NCBI GenBank assembly: GCA_023078555.1
Contig: CM041204.1
Span: forward strand, 4,990,430 to 5,054,429
DNA from: Ulva prolifera
Lineage: Eukaryota > Chlorophyta > Ulvophyceae > Ulvales > Ulvaceae
Direction: 5' to 3'
DNA: 64,000 nucleotides
Shown here in pieces: positions 12,527 through 24,364 of this stretch. A program made the position numbers and the translations under genes. The notes below the pieces were generated by a model that was given only the letters and a program-made list of their open reading frames with translations, was not told the DNA's origin and did no database searches. Within the stretch, counting starts at the first letter, position 1. Each line of letters opens with the position of its first letter.

Positions 12527-15052
12527 CTACACTGCAGTCTCGTCCCGGGCTTGAAATTGAAGGAGCCTTGTGCGAAGCCGATGTTTTCGTCTGAAACGCT
12601 TGTATATGGTCAGTGCTGCTGCCGTAGTTGCTGCCCAGGCGAGTACCCCCAGTCCCACAGAAGCTCCCAGTGATAATGCCTTGTCGATTCCAATCACTGA
12701 TGGTGTAGCACACCATCCATTCTCCCATCCCAAGCTTGTCAGCGTGAGCAATTCGTCTATCATATGGCCATTGGCAATTGCTGCATGATGGCTATGCATC
12801 TGTAAATAGTGCTCCTGTTCGCTGTGCTTGTGATGCAGTGTAAGAGCGTACCACTAGCGCGTGTAAACCTTGCTTGGACCACCATTCCTTGTATGCCTGA
12901 GGCATTGTTTTCTTGGGCGCGATATCTCCAGTATGCTCCATGCATGCGGCGTGCCTGGCACATGGAAAAGCTTCGAAGACAGCTGTCCGGACCCTCATCC
13001 ATGAAGTTTGTCACATCGTCCAGCCCAGGAGAACACGGGCAAGAATCCAGGAGCATTCCAGCAGGCGCTGTGGGACAAGGCATTTGCACATGCTTGCCAA
13101 CCTGCATGTTTCACGCACAGACTCCAGTTCACTGTGAAAAGACACACACTATCCTTGGCAGATAAATTGCAATGTATCTTCCAAACCGGCACAGTAAGTC
13201 CAGCTCAGATGAGGTTGGCTGCGTCCATAACTGTATGCAGATGATTCTGGCACTGTTGTGCTTTGTGGTTCAAATGTCTCAACCTGGCAGTTCAATGTGT
13301 TAGCAATCGCCTGCTGTGGGGTGTCTTGCACATAGTCCCCAATATTTCTTGCATCACAGTGATCGACTCCGGCAGCACCATGGTAAGTATGCAGCAGGCC
13401 GAGCCAGTGCCCGACGGCATGAACCAAGGACTTCCCTTTGTTAAAACTGCCCACACTTAGAACTCCTGTTGTAGTCACACACACTCAGGTTATATCGCAG
13501 CTGCAAAAAAAAAAACGAGTGCTGTTACCACGAGGCACCAAAACACCGTGGCAACGACAAGAATTGGCTGGCTCACCAAAACACCGTGACAACGACAAGA
13601 ATTGGCTGGCTCACCTGGTAGCGCAGACGATGTCATTGCAACTGCATGAAATGGGAGTACCAGGCCTTCAGATGGAGCCCAGGGCCAGGTCGCACGCATG
13701 CGGACTGGTGCAGTGTCGCTTTGAATGACAAGAATGTTCAATGCAGCTTTATTGAAATCAATGATAGATGTCAGATGGTCTACCGCTGCCCGACCTTCAT
13801 CGGTTTTGAGCCAGCTATTTGAAATATCGCTTTGGGATTCGGGCCCAAACACAAGGGAGTTCACTTGAGATGTGGTACCGGCCACTTGGACAATCTGAAC
13901 AGCGGCCAAAGGCCACTATGAACAGGCTTTCAGACTGACTATGTGCATGCAAGTGGCGACACCGGCGGAGAGGTACCTGCCAATCCAGGTCCACACATGT
14001 GAGTGCGGCATCCATGCAGGATTGTGGAGTGAACTGGATCCGTGTGTCCACGCAGTCTCCATTGCAGCCTTGTAATCGTCCACGGAACGCCTGATTCAGG
14101 ATAGCTAGCTGCTCCCCTAGGACCTGGCCTGTGCGTGTAGCGTCAAAGGTACCAAAACCCTGTGAGTTGCCCATGAGCAGGCTGAAGTGGACAGGAACAA
14201 GCAACAGTGGATCCGGCAGCTGCACGCATTGTTGCCAATCAATCGATGGCATCAGTACGATCGCTGGATGGATGTGAACTGAGTCAGTTGTCATGCATTC
14301 AATACATGCTGAACCTGACAAGCTTCAACGAACACTTGTCTTATTCAGAGCAATCAGCACAACCAGCAAAGTACCGGGCAATCTTCCATCAGATTGTCCA
14401 CCTCTCCGGTGCACGCTGTTCCAATAGACTGACACATATCTGACTCCTTGCAAAGGGCTCCATTACAGCACAGCAGCTCCGACGTGGGGAATCGAAAGAA
14501 CTGCTCTTCTGCACTCTGGACACCTGAATCACTACAGCACGAAGCCACAGCTTCAAGTGTGACCAAGCTAGGCTGCTATGGATGCAACACAACCGCTGCA
14601 ATTCAAGTTTTCTGTGACTGGGATTACTGAAACATGGGTTACAGTATTATAAATACATCATTGGGTGAACATGAATCATGAATTGTTCCACACCCTGACA
14701 GCTGCATAATTCTGCGTGTAGCATTCTGCCATGTTCCCGATCGTGCTCCATCATTGACCAGTGTCGTATGTTCAACATGGTAGTTCAGATCCTTAAGAAC
14801 AGGTGCACTCGTCAGGTTACCGGAACAAGCTGCCTTGCACATTGAGGCGAGGCATTCTGGGGTAAGCAAAGCTGTGTCGTTCAGAAGGCTGTTGCAATCT
14901 TGACTAACATGCAAATTACACACGTCGACCTGCTCGGGAAAGGAAAGTACTGTTGGAGGCAAGAAGTATCCTGCCTGCAATTGATCGCTTAGTTGCCTTT
15001 GAGATAGAATATGGACGAAGCACAGTCTGCGTGGAGGCCACAAACCGAGCAA
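12527..15052 (-). CDS. Membrane-anchored pappalysin-like M43 metallopeptidase homologue, catalytic Glu replaced by Ala
   Basis: Read from about 15052 downward. A Cys-rich N-terminal region (14360-15040) leads into an M43 proregion/domain start around 14080-14200 (VPVHFSLLMGN, then an LNQAFRG helix and a RIQFTPQ strand). The zinc site lies at 13385-13430 and reads HAVGHWLGLLH. Family members have HExxHxxGxxH: all three zinc-binding His are present but the general-base Glu is Ala (codon GCC). The downstream family blocks are intact, namely GDYVQDTPQQ and the Met-turn block TNFMDEGPDSC followed by a helix ending in WRYR (about 12910-13030). The C-terminus (12527-12690) has a hydrophobic helix, then a basic KRFRRKHR stretch, predicting a type I membrane protein with a short cytoplasmic tail. 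The stop is at 12527. The N-terminal start and signal peptide are not resolved. Confidence 0.75.
13540..13615. repeat. Tandem duplication, two 38-bp units
   Basis: Units 13540-13577 and 13578-13615 differ at one base. They lie in an apparent intron of the M43 gene, just after an A-run at 13505-13514. Confidence 0.85.
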
Positions 15053-15965
15053 CTCAGACAGCTATGCACCTGTTGCATCAAGTTCAGCTGGGATTCAATT
15101 TCGCTATGCACAATGCGATAAATCACATCGCGCTCTGACTGTGTTGAGTCCAACCGGACTTCCGATTGACATGAACGAGACATGTCTTGGCCGGTTAGAG
15201 TCAGTCCTAATTACGAAGAGATCCTACACCAAGATTCCAGTCAGACAATGAGCGCTTGTATCCGATAAAATCACGTGTCGAGACCTCTCGAGCGGGCGGT
15301 ACGCAAAGCGGGAAGACTGCCCGGCATACGAGAGAAATCACCGTGCTGTCGACACCCGCAGCCGCCAAACGTGTTGCAAGCGATACAAGCCTCAGCTTTT
15401 GCGTCGCATTGTACAGGGACCTTGGGCGTTATTCGGCACATCTCGCCGATGCTTTTCAATATGCGATGCGTTGTATGCCTGGCCACGTCAAGTCTGGTGT
15501 ACTCTAGATTCTCCCCTCAGCCACTCTCTAACATCACCATCGTACACCTGAAAGAAGAGATCAAGACAAATTGTTCAGTGTCACGCACATCGATTTTGTG
15601 TTGCCGCATGCATGTGGGTGCCTGTATGGAATTGCACATCACCAGCCTCGCCAGCAGATAAAAGCACTGGAAAATTGAAACTTACGGCCACGCAAAACCA
15701 CAAAGCATACAGCTTTGTTTGAAAAATGCTTGAATTCAGTCTCGCGAACGGTCACAATCGGAACGGTGCACAGCGGCACTTTGAGAACACCCTCCCCCCC
15801 TCGCCCCCTCGCCCCACCGCACCACCCTGACCACGTCAGCAACAAGTACAAACGTGCGCAACTGTAGGCATCTTAGATCACATCAATTTGTGATGATAAA
15901 TCGACGAATTTGTCCCCACGCACATCTGGAATATGATAGCCTGTGCACTTCCGCACAGATTGGGT
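15053..15965. other. No supported gene
   Basis: Short open frames exist on both strands (for example minus-strand 14989-15183, beginning ATG) and could contain the missing first exon of the M43 gene. None shows a recognisable domain. A C-rich pyrimidine stretch is at 15787-15830. Confidence 0.4.
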
Positions 15966-16841
15966 TCAGGGATGCGAACGACCATGTGGACGTGGAGGCA
16001 ATGAAGGATCTTGAACAGCCTTTGGCCGCTCCCCTGCGCGCCGCTCTTTCCTGGAACAATCTATCATGTACTCTACCATCATTTGTGTCAAGCTCGAGGT
16101 TTTGTCTCCAAGTTCTGTTTTTATATCCACTACTGCATCTAGACATGCAACCTGTTGCTCGGCCTCGACCACATCATCTGGTAGCTGCCTACATCAGACA
16201 TGCCTTGAGGCGATGCAATGAAATTACAGGGCGAATGCGGACAGAGCACAGTGAATGCGCATCAGGGATTACACCGTACTTGTGCACCTTCTCAGCTAGT
16301 GACTCCAGAATTTTGTTGCTCCTGTCAGTTTGAAAAACAGCATCAAGAATTTCGGGAGTTTGGGTTAGAATCGTTGATAGCATGTCAAGGTACTTTGCCT
16401 GCGAACACACGTGCACATCACACCTGGCAGTTGCACAACTTGCAGTGGCATCTGCCTCGGTGCCTTCGTCCTGAAACACTGAGGTGCGGACCACTCCCAA
16501 ACATCTGGCATCAGGTGCTAACGTACCTCTGCAATGCCGACCAACTCTTTATGCAGCTGTTGAAGTTGCGATCTCAGGAACACCTTCTTACTAGTCTCAG
16601 GCGACGAAGACTTGTCAAAGACCTTGTCAATGGCATCTTGCATAGCGCTTGAGTCATCAACAAAGCCATCTAATCGGCTTTCATCGTATATGTCCAGTAG
16701 CTTGCGCTTGGTCCCGGAGGAAGGCATAGAGGGCGGGTCGTCTGATTGTGATCTCTTTGCAACACCAGCAGACGTTCCCTTGCAGCCCTGACCCGATTGC
16801 TCGGCACCAGAACCGGTACACCGTCGATGATCCTCTTCCAT
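15966..16841 (-). CDS. Unidentified protein, likely nuclear, helical
   Basis: Not recognised. A three-exon model reads cleanly on the minus strand. The first exon, 16841 to about 16528, starts ATG (MEEDHRR) and ends GCAGAG|GTACGT. The second is 16459 to about 16280, after TTTCAG. The third starts at about 16200 after a TAG acceptor and ends with the stop at 15966. The exon 2/3 join keeps the frame (VHK|QLPDDVVEAEQQ). The product has a basic, Ser-rich N-terminal part with PSSGTKRKLLD, then predicted amphipathic helices with many Asp, Glu, Lys and Leu residues, and a short basic tail. No catalytic motif, signal peptide or membrane helix is visible. The upstream ATG in another frame at 16858 gives only a short peptide and was not used. 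Confidence 0.45.
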
Positions 16842-16858
16842 CCGGGATCTGATGCCAT

Positions 16859-17523
16859 GTCACAGTCGAACGGAGAACCTAAGCCTGTCCCGAATCAGCA
16901 TATGGTAGGGGCGATGATTGTCATATACGTGGAGTCGGGATCAGAAAATTTTCAGACAAGTACATAGCACGTTGCTCAGGTGCTGGAAGCCAGACGGACC
17001 TCAGCGACGGACCTCAGCTACAGCTGATCGCATGGCGATGGGGCAGGACGTCAAAATGCCGACGCCTCACCTGTGCACATGGGGCAGCATGGCATGGCCA
17101 AAAAACAACTGGCTGCGATGAGAACCAGGGATATGATGCGTACATATGTGAAAACACTGCCTATCTGCTATCTACACAAAGCATGCTATCCGCGTGATTG
17201 GCATGCAGATCTCGGGCTGATACATCGCTCCAACCTGTCGGGTGCAAAATCCCTCAAACTGTGACCAAGCATCATATGAGGACCAGCAGATGCGTCAGTT
17301 ATCAGGCATGTTGGCCTCTGCAAAGGTTTGCTGCCTTTTTGATGGAATGCTGCTTTGGACAAGAGCCTGCTGCGGTCCATTTTGGCAACTTTCATGGGCT
17401 TGGCTGCACACTTTATACACTGGCAGCGGATTCAGTTTGCGATCACCGCCTGAAACCTGATGCCTAATGACTGTAACATGACAGTGCATTGCGGAGAGTT
17501 TCCCCTACTGTTGCAGACGGCGC
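16859..17523. other. Divergent intergenic space between the unidentified gene and the SET gene
   Basis: No coding signal found. It probably holds both promoters and 5' leaders. A short direct repeat (cggacctcagc) lies around 16993-17020. Confidence 0.4.
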
Positions 17524-20185
17524 ATGCTGACACCGTCCACCTGGCTGTACAGGTCCTTGCCTCGGCCGGCCCGGTGTACACGCCATATCTGCCAAGCTAC
17601 AGGTGATAGCCTCGTCTCTTGGGTCCGTAGCAGCGGTGGAAAGGTATGGGAAGGGGTAGAGGTCACAGACACCACATCAACTGGCCTGGGACTGAAGATC
17701 ACACAGGCACGCCCTGTGAAACCAATTGTAGCAAGCCAATGGTAATCCAAAATCGCCTGTCAAGCGTCAATTTCACTGCAACGTGGACGTATTGCGGCGT
17801 TGTGCTAGCCCCCAAGAGGAGGGGAGAATTGCTTCTGGCCTGGGTAATGAAGTCACAGACAAAGTGGCCATGCGAACAGGAAGGGTAACTGCTGCATGAA
17901 CACGTTTGCTGCCATGCAGGCTTGTATTCCGGGGCAGGAGTTGATTTGGCTGCCAAAGTCCTGCCAGCTGACGTACGGAAGTGGACGGGCCTCTCCTGCA
18001 CTGTCCACGATCATTGACCAAATCCCTATATCGTTCTGGGGTTTGCGGCTGGCAATGAAGGTACTAGAAGAGCGAGCGACTCGTGACTCCAAATTTCTGC
18101 CGTACATCCGAGCCCTGCCCGCCGTCATCCATGGCCTGCCCATGTTCTTTGCTCGTGTGCTCCCAGCCATGACCAACTCCAGCACAAAAAAGGCGGCTTG
18201 CTTGCTTTTGTCGAAGTCAGGCATAATCAGATATTACTGCTGAATGTTTTAGTTGGCAAGTGTGCACAGCTCGGGCGTCAGGCACAGAGCTCCGCAGTGA
18301 CATGTGGAGTCCACTGCAGCTGACGCAGTCAAGGAGCTGTGGTACCCGCCACTGGTGTCAGAAGTGTCAAAGCGCGGTCGCTTCATGTATCAATTCCATC
18401 AAGAAGTCATTGCGCCGCTCCGTGGGACAGCCCAGGACCCCTTTGGAGGAGTTGATGTTGATCTGAGTGGGGTAGGTGCGAGCCTGCGACAAGTCTCCAG
18501 GCGTGGCAATCAGAGTGTGAGCAACTGACATGGCGCAGCCACGCATGCTGTGAGGTGCATGGATCTGCAGTGGAAGGCCTGAACAGGCTATTGCCTGTAC
18601 AGCTGCAAACACAGCCCTCCTTGACAACGGGTGAAGCCAGTGCTCAGGTTCCCTATTCCGAACACGTCAAAGGACAGCTCAAGCAGAGCATGATCGAAAG
18701 GTCGAGCTGCAAGCTGTTGTAGACTATTGCGTATGGTGTTGTCCCAGCTGTATGATAGCGATCAGCTCTAGTTGTGGATAGCATTGCTTTGGCTGTGACT
18801 ATTCGGAGGTGTGCAGGGTGGGCGCTTGGGGTGGTCACCTCGCGTGCATTTGCCACTGACGGCCCAGGGAAGCCCCGGTCGCTGCTGCCATTGATTGACA
18901 TTGCCAACCACTCTTTTTCAAACCATAACTGTGACATTGACAAGAGGCAGGGCGGCACTATGGTGCTCGTCTCCACCAAAGCCATCCCAGCAGGCTCGGA
19001 CCTCCTGTTGAATTATGGTGCACTTGACAACCACACCTTGCTGCTGGACTACGGCTTCATGGACCCCAATAACCCTTTTGATCACATGATCCTGGCATTT
19101 GACATCGAGCAGCTTCAGGTGGGTCCTTCGGCAATTTTGACATATACGTTGACAATTGTGCCCATTCACGGCTCTGCGACACCGTCGTGTGGCGCTGCTC
19201 CAAACAACAGGCATGCCCTGGGGACAGCACCACATTGCATGTCGATGTGGGTCACCTTGTGCTCTTCTAGATAACGTGATGGAGCTGTCTCATGTGTGTT
19301 ACACCAGCTGCGGTGCCTCCATGTGCCATGTGGTGGACACCAACATAAGGGCTATTGCAGGTCTGCGTTGGGTGTTGCGTTATGACCTATTCTGCCGCAG
19401 CGCGCCTGTGAGATATACTTGACAGCCATGAGTCCTAAATTCAGGCCACTGAACTGGGTCATCAGCCTCATGAAATCACCCTTGGCATTTTCACGGAAAT
19501 GGTCCCACACCATGAGCATACTTCTGGCGCTGTAGGCAATTTTGGAGGCAGCAACGGGAAAAGAGCGCAGCCTGAAAGGCTGGCAGAAGCAGCTGCTGCT
19601 ACAGGTGAGGCTTATTGGGGACAGTGCTGACAAAGGCATCACTATAGGCAGGGGCAGCGCAGTGTCCGGAGAGTTGCCTGTGGGAGTCGACTCGCGCTTG
19701 ATCTTGGCTGCAAGAGTGCTGTGCTCCCCAACGGCTGAGTCAGCACACGATGCTGCAAAGACATCTCTACCCCAGGCGTCCACTGCAGCTGCGTTGGTGC
19801 TCGTTCACCAGTATCTGCAGATGCTCTTTGCCGGACTCGGGCTGGATGCAATACGAGAGCATGTGCGGTGCTCAAGATATTACTGTGCATCGTGACACCT
19901 GATTCAGAGTTACGCTTGAATGCAAGAGATGCACTATTGGATTGATCATGCAAGCTCAACGGGTGACAACTTGTGTGGGTGCTGCAGGAGAGGATGGCAC
20001 AGCCAGGTCTGCCAGAGGATTTCAAGACTGCTGCACAGCTGCGCTTGTATAAGGCATTGCTGTGTGAAGAGGTTCTTTCGAAAGTCCAAGTGGCCGCAGC
20101 CAATGCGTGCAAAGACCTTGAGATAGACGGTGATCAAGCAGATCTGACACTGAAAGATATCTTGGATGCAACAATTCCAGAATGA
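17524..20185 (+). CDS. SET-domain protein lysine methyltransferase (Rubisco LSMT/SETD3-like)
   Basis: Members of this class methylate lysine or histidine on non-histone proteins, and in plants include the Rubisco large-subunit methyltransferase. Exon 1 starts at ATG 17524 and contains LVSWVRSSGGKV, the family's N-terminal helix. The next exon (about 17924-18160) has PGQELIWLPKSCQLTYG and a long helix. Another, at about 18320-18470, covers the insert (ELWYPPLVSEV). The exon ending near 19116 carries the SET core: SRAF, then LLPLIDIANHSFSNHN with the NHxxxxN-type motif, then LLLNYG. Further exons at about 19550-19790 and 19990-20185 form the C-terminal Rubisco-substrate-binding-like helical domain; the stop is at 20183-20185. 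The substrate cannot be read from sequence. The gene converges with UBA3. Confidence 0.8.
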
Positions 20186-20732
20186 GGCATAGTGACTGCC
20201 ATGCAAATCCATAGAGCATGATGTACAGCCAAATTTATTCTCGATGAGATTGCTGTGTTGCTGGCCTGCATCGTATGTATCAGTCTAAGGTCATTTTCTT
20301 CGAGGCCGAATCAGAGGCTGATGCACTGACAGATGGAGTCGCACCACGTCAGGTGGCAGAATCGTGCTCCTCAAAGCCTTTTCATCAACACTTGATACAA
20401 TGCTGAACGTGCTAAGAAAACTGACTTCTCGACGTCGCGCCATGGTCAATATTTTGCGTCTAGAGCTGATTGTGAGGCAGTGAGTCGCTCACTGCTTGGA
20501 CAGCCCTGTTCCAAAATGATTGCAACAGGATTGAAGAAGCTGATGTCATTCGAGTCCTTCCGAGGTAGTGAGTGTCTAAGCAGATATACACAATCAGACT
20601 GTAAGAACCATCATAATGAAAATCTTCAGAATCGATGCATACGAGCGATACAACAGCAAATGCCTCGAAATCGCTGATCCTGAAATACAACTCTAGAGAC
20701 GCGCTGTTGCGTTGAATCACTCAGGAGAAGCA
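20186..20732. other. 3'-3' intergenic space between the SET and UBA3 genes
   Basis: Nothing recognisable. It should contain the 3' UTRs of both convergent genes. Confidence 0.4.
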
Positions 20733-23035
20733 TCAAGTCACACACACATCATTCATCTGTGCATCCTCCTTAGCGACCAGCCGCACTCTTATTGGGTTCT
20801 GCATGGTTGGATCTGTGACAGTCATCATGCAACTGCCGGTGCTGCTGAGGGGCTCCGGTAACAGCTCGCGTAGTGTCTTGGGGAGATTCTTGCGGTATTG
20901 GTCCTCTAGGGGACCGTACATGTACAAAATTGCTGTGTCCACAGATACACTCGGCTTGGTCAGTTTCCCGTCCAGTTGGGCACAATCCTTCAAGCCTTGC
21001 ATTACCTGCATGATCAACAGCACATCCCATGTTGACGCTGAATGTCGTATGCACACGGATGCCACAACATGGAGAGGTGACTCATCAGCTGCCACAGCCA
21101 CATCGGAGTTCACAGACGGCCAGTGTGGTGCCCCAGGCGTACCATGTGCTGCCACACTGGCAGGTTGATGGACGGACCTGACACTTACAACAACACCTGA
21201 GGTTCTCAACAGCACAAGTTTGTACAAACTAAGGTCTCTGTACCAGGGCACACCTGTTCCAATGTGGTATTATCGGATGCAGGGACCGGCAGTCCTGAGC
21301 CACACATCAAGCAATTGCTGTCTCGTTCATACGGGACGGTGTGGGTGTAAACCCCATCTGATCCCATGTACATCATGTAGTTGTCCATTGCTGCAGAAAC
21401 CTGTCATTGAGCACAAAATGGCAAGGCGTGGTGAGCATTGCGGGTTTGCATCCAGATTTGAACACATCCGCAATGTGGACTCTCACACAGCTGACCCATG
21501 CAATATGGCACTGCTTCAGTACAATTCAGCCGCAGCAAGCTTGGCGCACATTTCAGACAGCCTGCACCAAGGATTTTGAACGCTTCCAAAACGCAGGCAG
21601 CTGAAATGATGGCATTTGTAGATGGAATTGCTGGTATGATGTTCTTCACCACGCCCTGTGTGAGCTGCAGTGTGACTCCAGGAATGTTGTATTCCTGAGC
21701 TCGCTCCAGTGCTCGCTCATACACCTGGACCATGGAGGTGCATTGAGATTTGAAACAAGAATGGCTCACTCAAATAGGTTTTGCCAACAACAGGGACCAG
21801 AATTCTGAGACTGGCTTGTGGCGGATGACGGACCCACTGCATGTGCTCTTCATTATCGCTCTCAAACTCTTCGTCTCGGACTTTTCCCCACAGAATCAGG
21901 TGTGCATACTCGATACAGTGTGCTGGAGATCTCGGAGTCTCAGCTAGGGTGCACAGCGGGAACTTGACTTGAGGAGGGAAAAGCCATAGTGTGCACTCAA
22001 AGCATGGTGTCATGCCAGGATAGATGACACGGGCATGTCCACGCAGGCCCTCCGTTCCCCCATCTATCATCGGCTTGATGGTTTCTTGCTTCACGCTTCC
22101 ACTCTCATCGAATTCTGCAGGTGTTTGCTCCCGGTTTGTGCATTAACGACTGTTGCAGAGCCAGGAGAAGCTGACAATATGTAATGAGGCAAGATGTTGC
22201 CCACGATCCCTCAGGTAGAGCGACGAGTTCAGTTCTTCGATCATCAAAGTGTCCAAAAAGATGTATGCGACTTCACACCTAACAGGGAACAGGCGATTCC
22301 ATTCATGTACCGTCTGGCTTCTATGGAGTCAAGCCCAAGAATGAAGATTGTGAATTGCTCATAGAACTCCGTTGGCTTGTCTTGAATCGTGCCAACATGC
22401 ACAGTGACTTTGACACCTGAGACTCGCTGCATGACTCGTTTAGCTGCGACTTCTGCTTTAGGCTTGCCAACGTCCTCGTGCCTGCATTTATTCAGCAATC
22501 CATGGTGACAGAGAATCCACGCTGTTTTGTCAGGACAAAGTCGGAGAGGCGGGCAGCACCATATGTATCGCACAGCAACACGGCTCAAGCCAATCACGAC
22601 ACTGCCCTTATAGGCAAATCATTTTACAATCACACCATACACCTAGGGCAGCCTCTCAACCCACTCTCAAGGACACCACCGTGCGCCCCCCGCCACTCAC
22701 CCACACACGTACAAAATCTGCTGTGAAAGTATCAGAGAAGCAGAACCAAACTTCACACAGAGAAAGCTGTGATTCGAGATACGGAAATTTTTGTGGGATA
22801 AGCACCTAAACAAAAATTGTCGGTTGAGATTGGTGACATCAATTGTGTCCATATCTATTACATGTATATTTTTGAAGCCGGTCAGGGCCAGGTCCTTGAG
22901 GATCTCGCATCCGAGACCACCAGCCCCAACACAGAGGACAGGAGATGTTTCTATGAACTCTTTGATTAAGTCTCCATTGTCAGGCTCAAATTCAGGAAGC
23001 GTGAACGTCCCCCTCCTGTCCAATATGGAGTCCAT
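20733..23035 (-). CDS. UBA3: NEDD8-activating enzyme E1 catalytic subunit (UBA3/ECR1)
   Basis: UBA3 with its partner AXR1/APPBP1 adenylates NEDD8/RUB and passes it through a thioester to UBC12, driving cullin neddylation. The minus-strand product begins with an ATG at 23035 (MDSILDRRG); an in-frame stop lies further upstream, though a spliced 5' exon is possible. Exon 1 has the nucleotide-binding GAGGLG loop, then [19 protein letters not shown]. Later exons give [31 protein letters not shown], the crossover/catalytic segment with [11 protein letters not shown] (active-site Cys present), [18 protein letters not shown] and the zinc-binding Cys pair in NCLMCGSGL. The C-terminal E2-binding ubiquitin-fold domain ends at the stop at 20733. 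Every block lines up with human UBA3 in order, so identity is firm. Confidence 0.95.
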
Positions 23036-23531
23036 GTCATGCGAGCAGAACAGACTTACAGGGAACGATTCATCTCGCGTCTCCACACCTGCTTCCCAGA
23101 GCTTCCCAAAATAAGTTGGTGGGGCTTATCATTTTTTATGATTGGCCGTGTAATCGATCTGATCATTTGGATGGGCCCGTTTCGCCTGTATGCATGGCAA
23201 CGAAGTGTCGCAAGACCGCACGGCCGGTGCACGGTCCAGCGCCCGCCTCGCCAGGGCTGTGAAATCACGATGCACGCGCAGATGATTTATTACGGTGGTG
23301 CGCACTGGTGATCGCTTTTGGTTGTATCTGCTGAACGAGTGCTTTCCGAGCTTAGTCTCTTCCGGCCGCTCCTCTGGACCGCAACCTCCCTATCCGTTGT
23401 CACGAGTTTGCTTACCTGAGAGCAGTTTGAGCTTGCAGTACCTGCGGCAAAGCAAGCAGGCTGTTTTCTTTTTCTTTCGTGTGATCAACTTTACCACATA
23501 CCATAACGTTTCAGAACAGCAATCTTACAGA
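23036..23531. promoter_or_regulatory. Divergent promoter region shared by UBA3 and EBP
   Basis: The first codons of UBA3 (minus) and EBP (plus) are about 500 bp apart, head to head, with no other gene between. Any shared regulation is inference; no TATA or named element was identified. Confidence 0.45.
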
Positions 23532-24221
23532 ATGGACCCACACTCCATCCCGGATGACATGCTGCAGCATCCTTATCCTGGAATTTTTCTGAGAGGCTAT
23601 CAGGAGCCGGTGCTAGGGGTTGTTGGTATATGCACCATCTTCTTCGTGGCTGTTTTTGTGGTTTTCACAATCGCCTGGGAATGCAGCCCAGAGCTGCATG
23701 GAGGAGAAAAACTGACGTTTGTATGGCTTGTGATAACTTCATTAGTTCATATGGTTGTGGAAGGAGCGTACGTGTTGCATCAGGATTGCTACACTAATAA
23801 GGATCATAACATGTTCTTGCTTGAGCTATGGAAGGAATATGGCAAGGCCGATTCAAGGTACATGGTGAGTGATCCGTTCATTGTTGCAGTTGAGGGTGCC
23901 ACATCTATGGCAGTTGGCCCCCTATGCCTAATGGCAGCTGGTTTGGTTTTGTTTAGGTCTGAGTGGCGATGGAACGCAGTCTTGCTTGTGTCTGTGTGTC
24001 AGATCTATGGCACAGTGTTGTACTTTCTGACGTCCCATCTGGACAAGCACATGTATACACGCGAGGAACCACTGTACTTCTGGTTTTTATTTGTGGGAAT
24101 GAATACACTGTGGGTAGTGATCCCTGGCATTTGCACACTGTATGCTTTTACACAAGTAGCCAGAGCAGTGCGTGCCGTAGAGGGCAAGCCGAAAAAGGCC
24201 GAAGAAAAGAAAGACCTCTAG
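23532..24221 (+). CDS. EBP: Sterol Delta8-Delta7 isomerase (EBP/HYD1), intronless
   Basis: This ER membrane enzyme shifts the sterol double bond from C8 to C7 in ergosterol/phytosterol synthesis. The ATG at 23532 gives 229 residues, the same size as human EBP (230). The open frame extends upstream, but that part lacks similarity. Four to five hydrophobic helices are visible. Conserved family residues are in place: the His and Glu of LVHMVVEGAYVLH, the second Glu in VEGATSMAVGPLC, the block QIYGTVLYFLT, and the Asn and Trp of MNTLWVVIPG. The C-terminus is Lys-rich (KPKKAEEKKDL), as in animal EBP. It is a single uninterrupted exon in a neighbourhood where most genes are split. Identity is firm. 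Confidence 0.95.
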   Translation: MDPHSIPDDMLQHPYPGIFLRGYQEPVLGVVGICTIFFVAVFVVFTIAWECSPELHGGEKLTFVWLVITSLVHMVVEGAYVLHQDCYTNKDHNMFLLELWKEYGKADSRYMVSDPFIVAVEGATSMAVGPLCLMAAGLVLFRSEWRWNAVLLVSVCQIYGTVLYFLTSHLDKHMYTREEPLYFWFLFVGMNTLWVVIPGICTLYAFTQVARAVRAVEGKPKKAEEKKDL

Positions 24222-24260
24222 GTTTGCCAACCAGGATTATGGGCACCGACGATGCCTTTT

Positions 24261-24265
24261 TGTAA
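24261..24265 (+). terminator. Possible TGTAA polyadenylation signal of EBP
   Basis: Green algal mRNAs commonly use TGTAA a short way before the cleavage site. This copy lies 40 bases after the EBP stop codon. A five-base motif is weak evidence on its own. Confidence 0.3.
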
Positions 24266-24364
24266 CCATCAAATTCTCATTCTGGATAGCACAATTCGTG
24301 GACTGCTATGATGCAGCAAATGCTCCACAACACTTCACATCTCACCTGTCACACTCACATGCCC

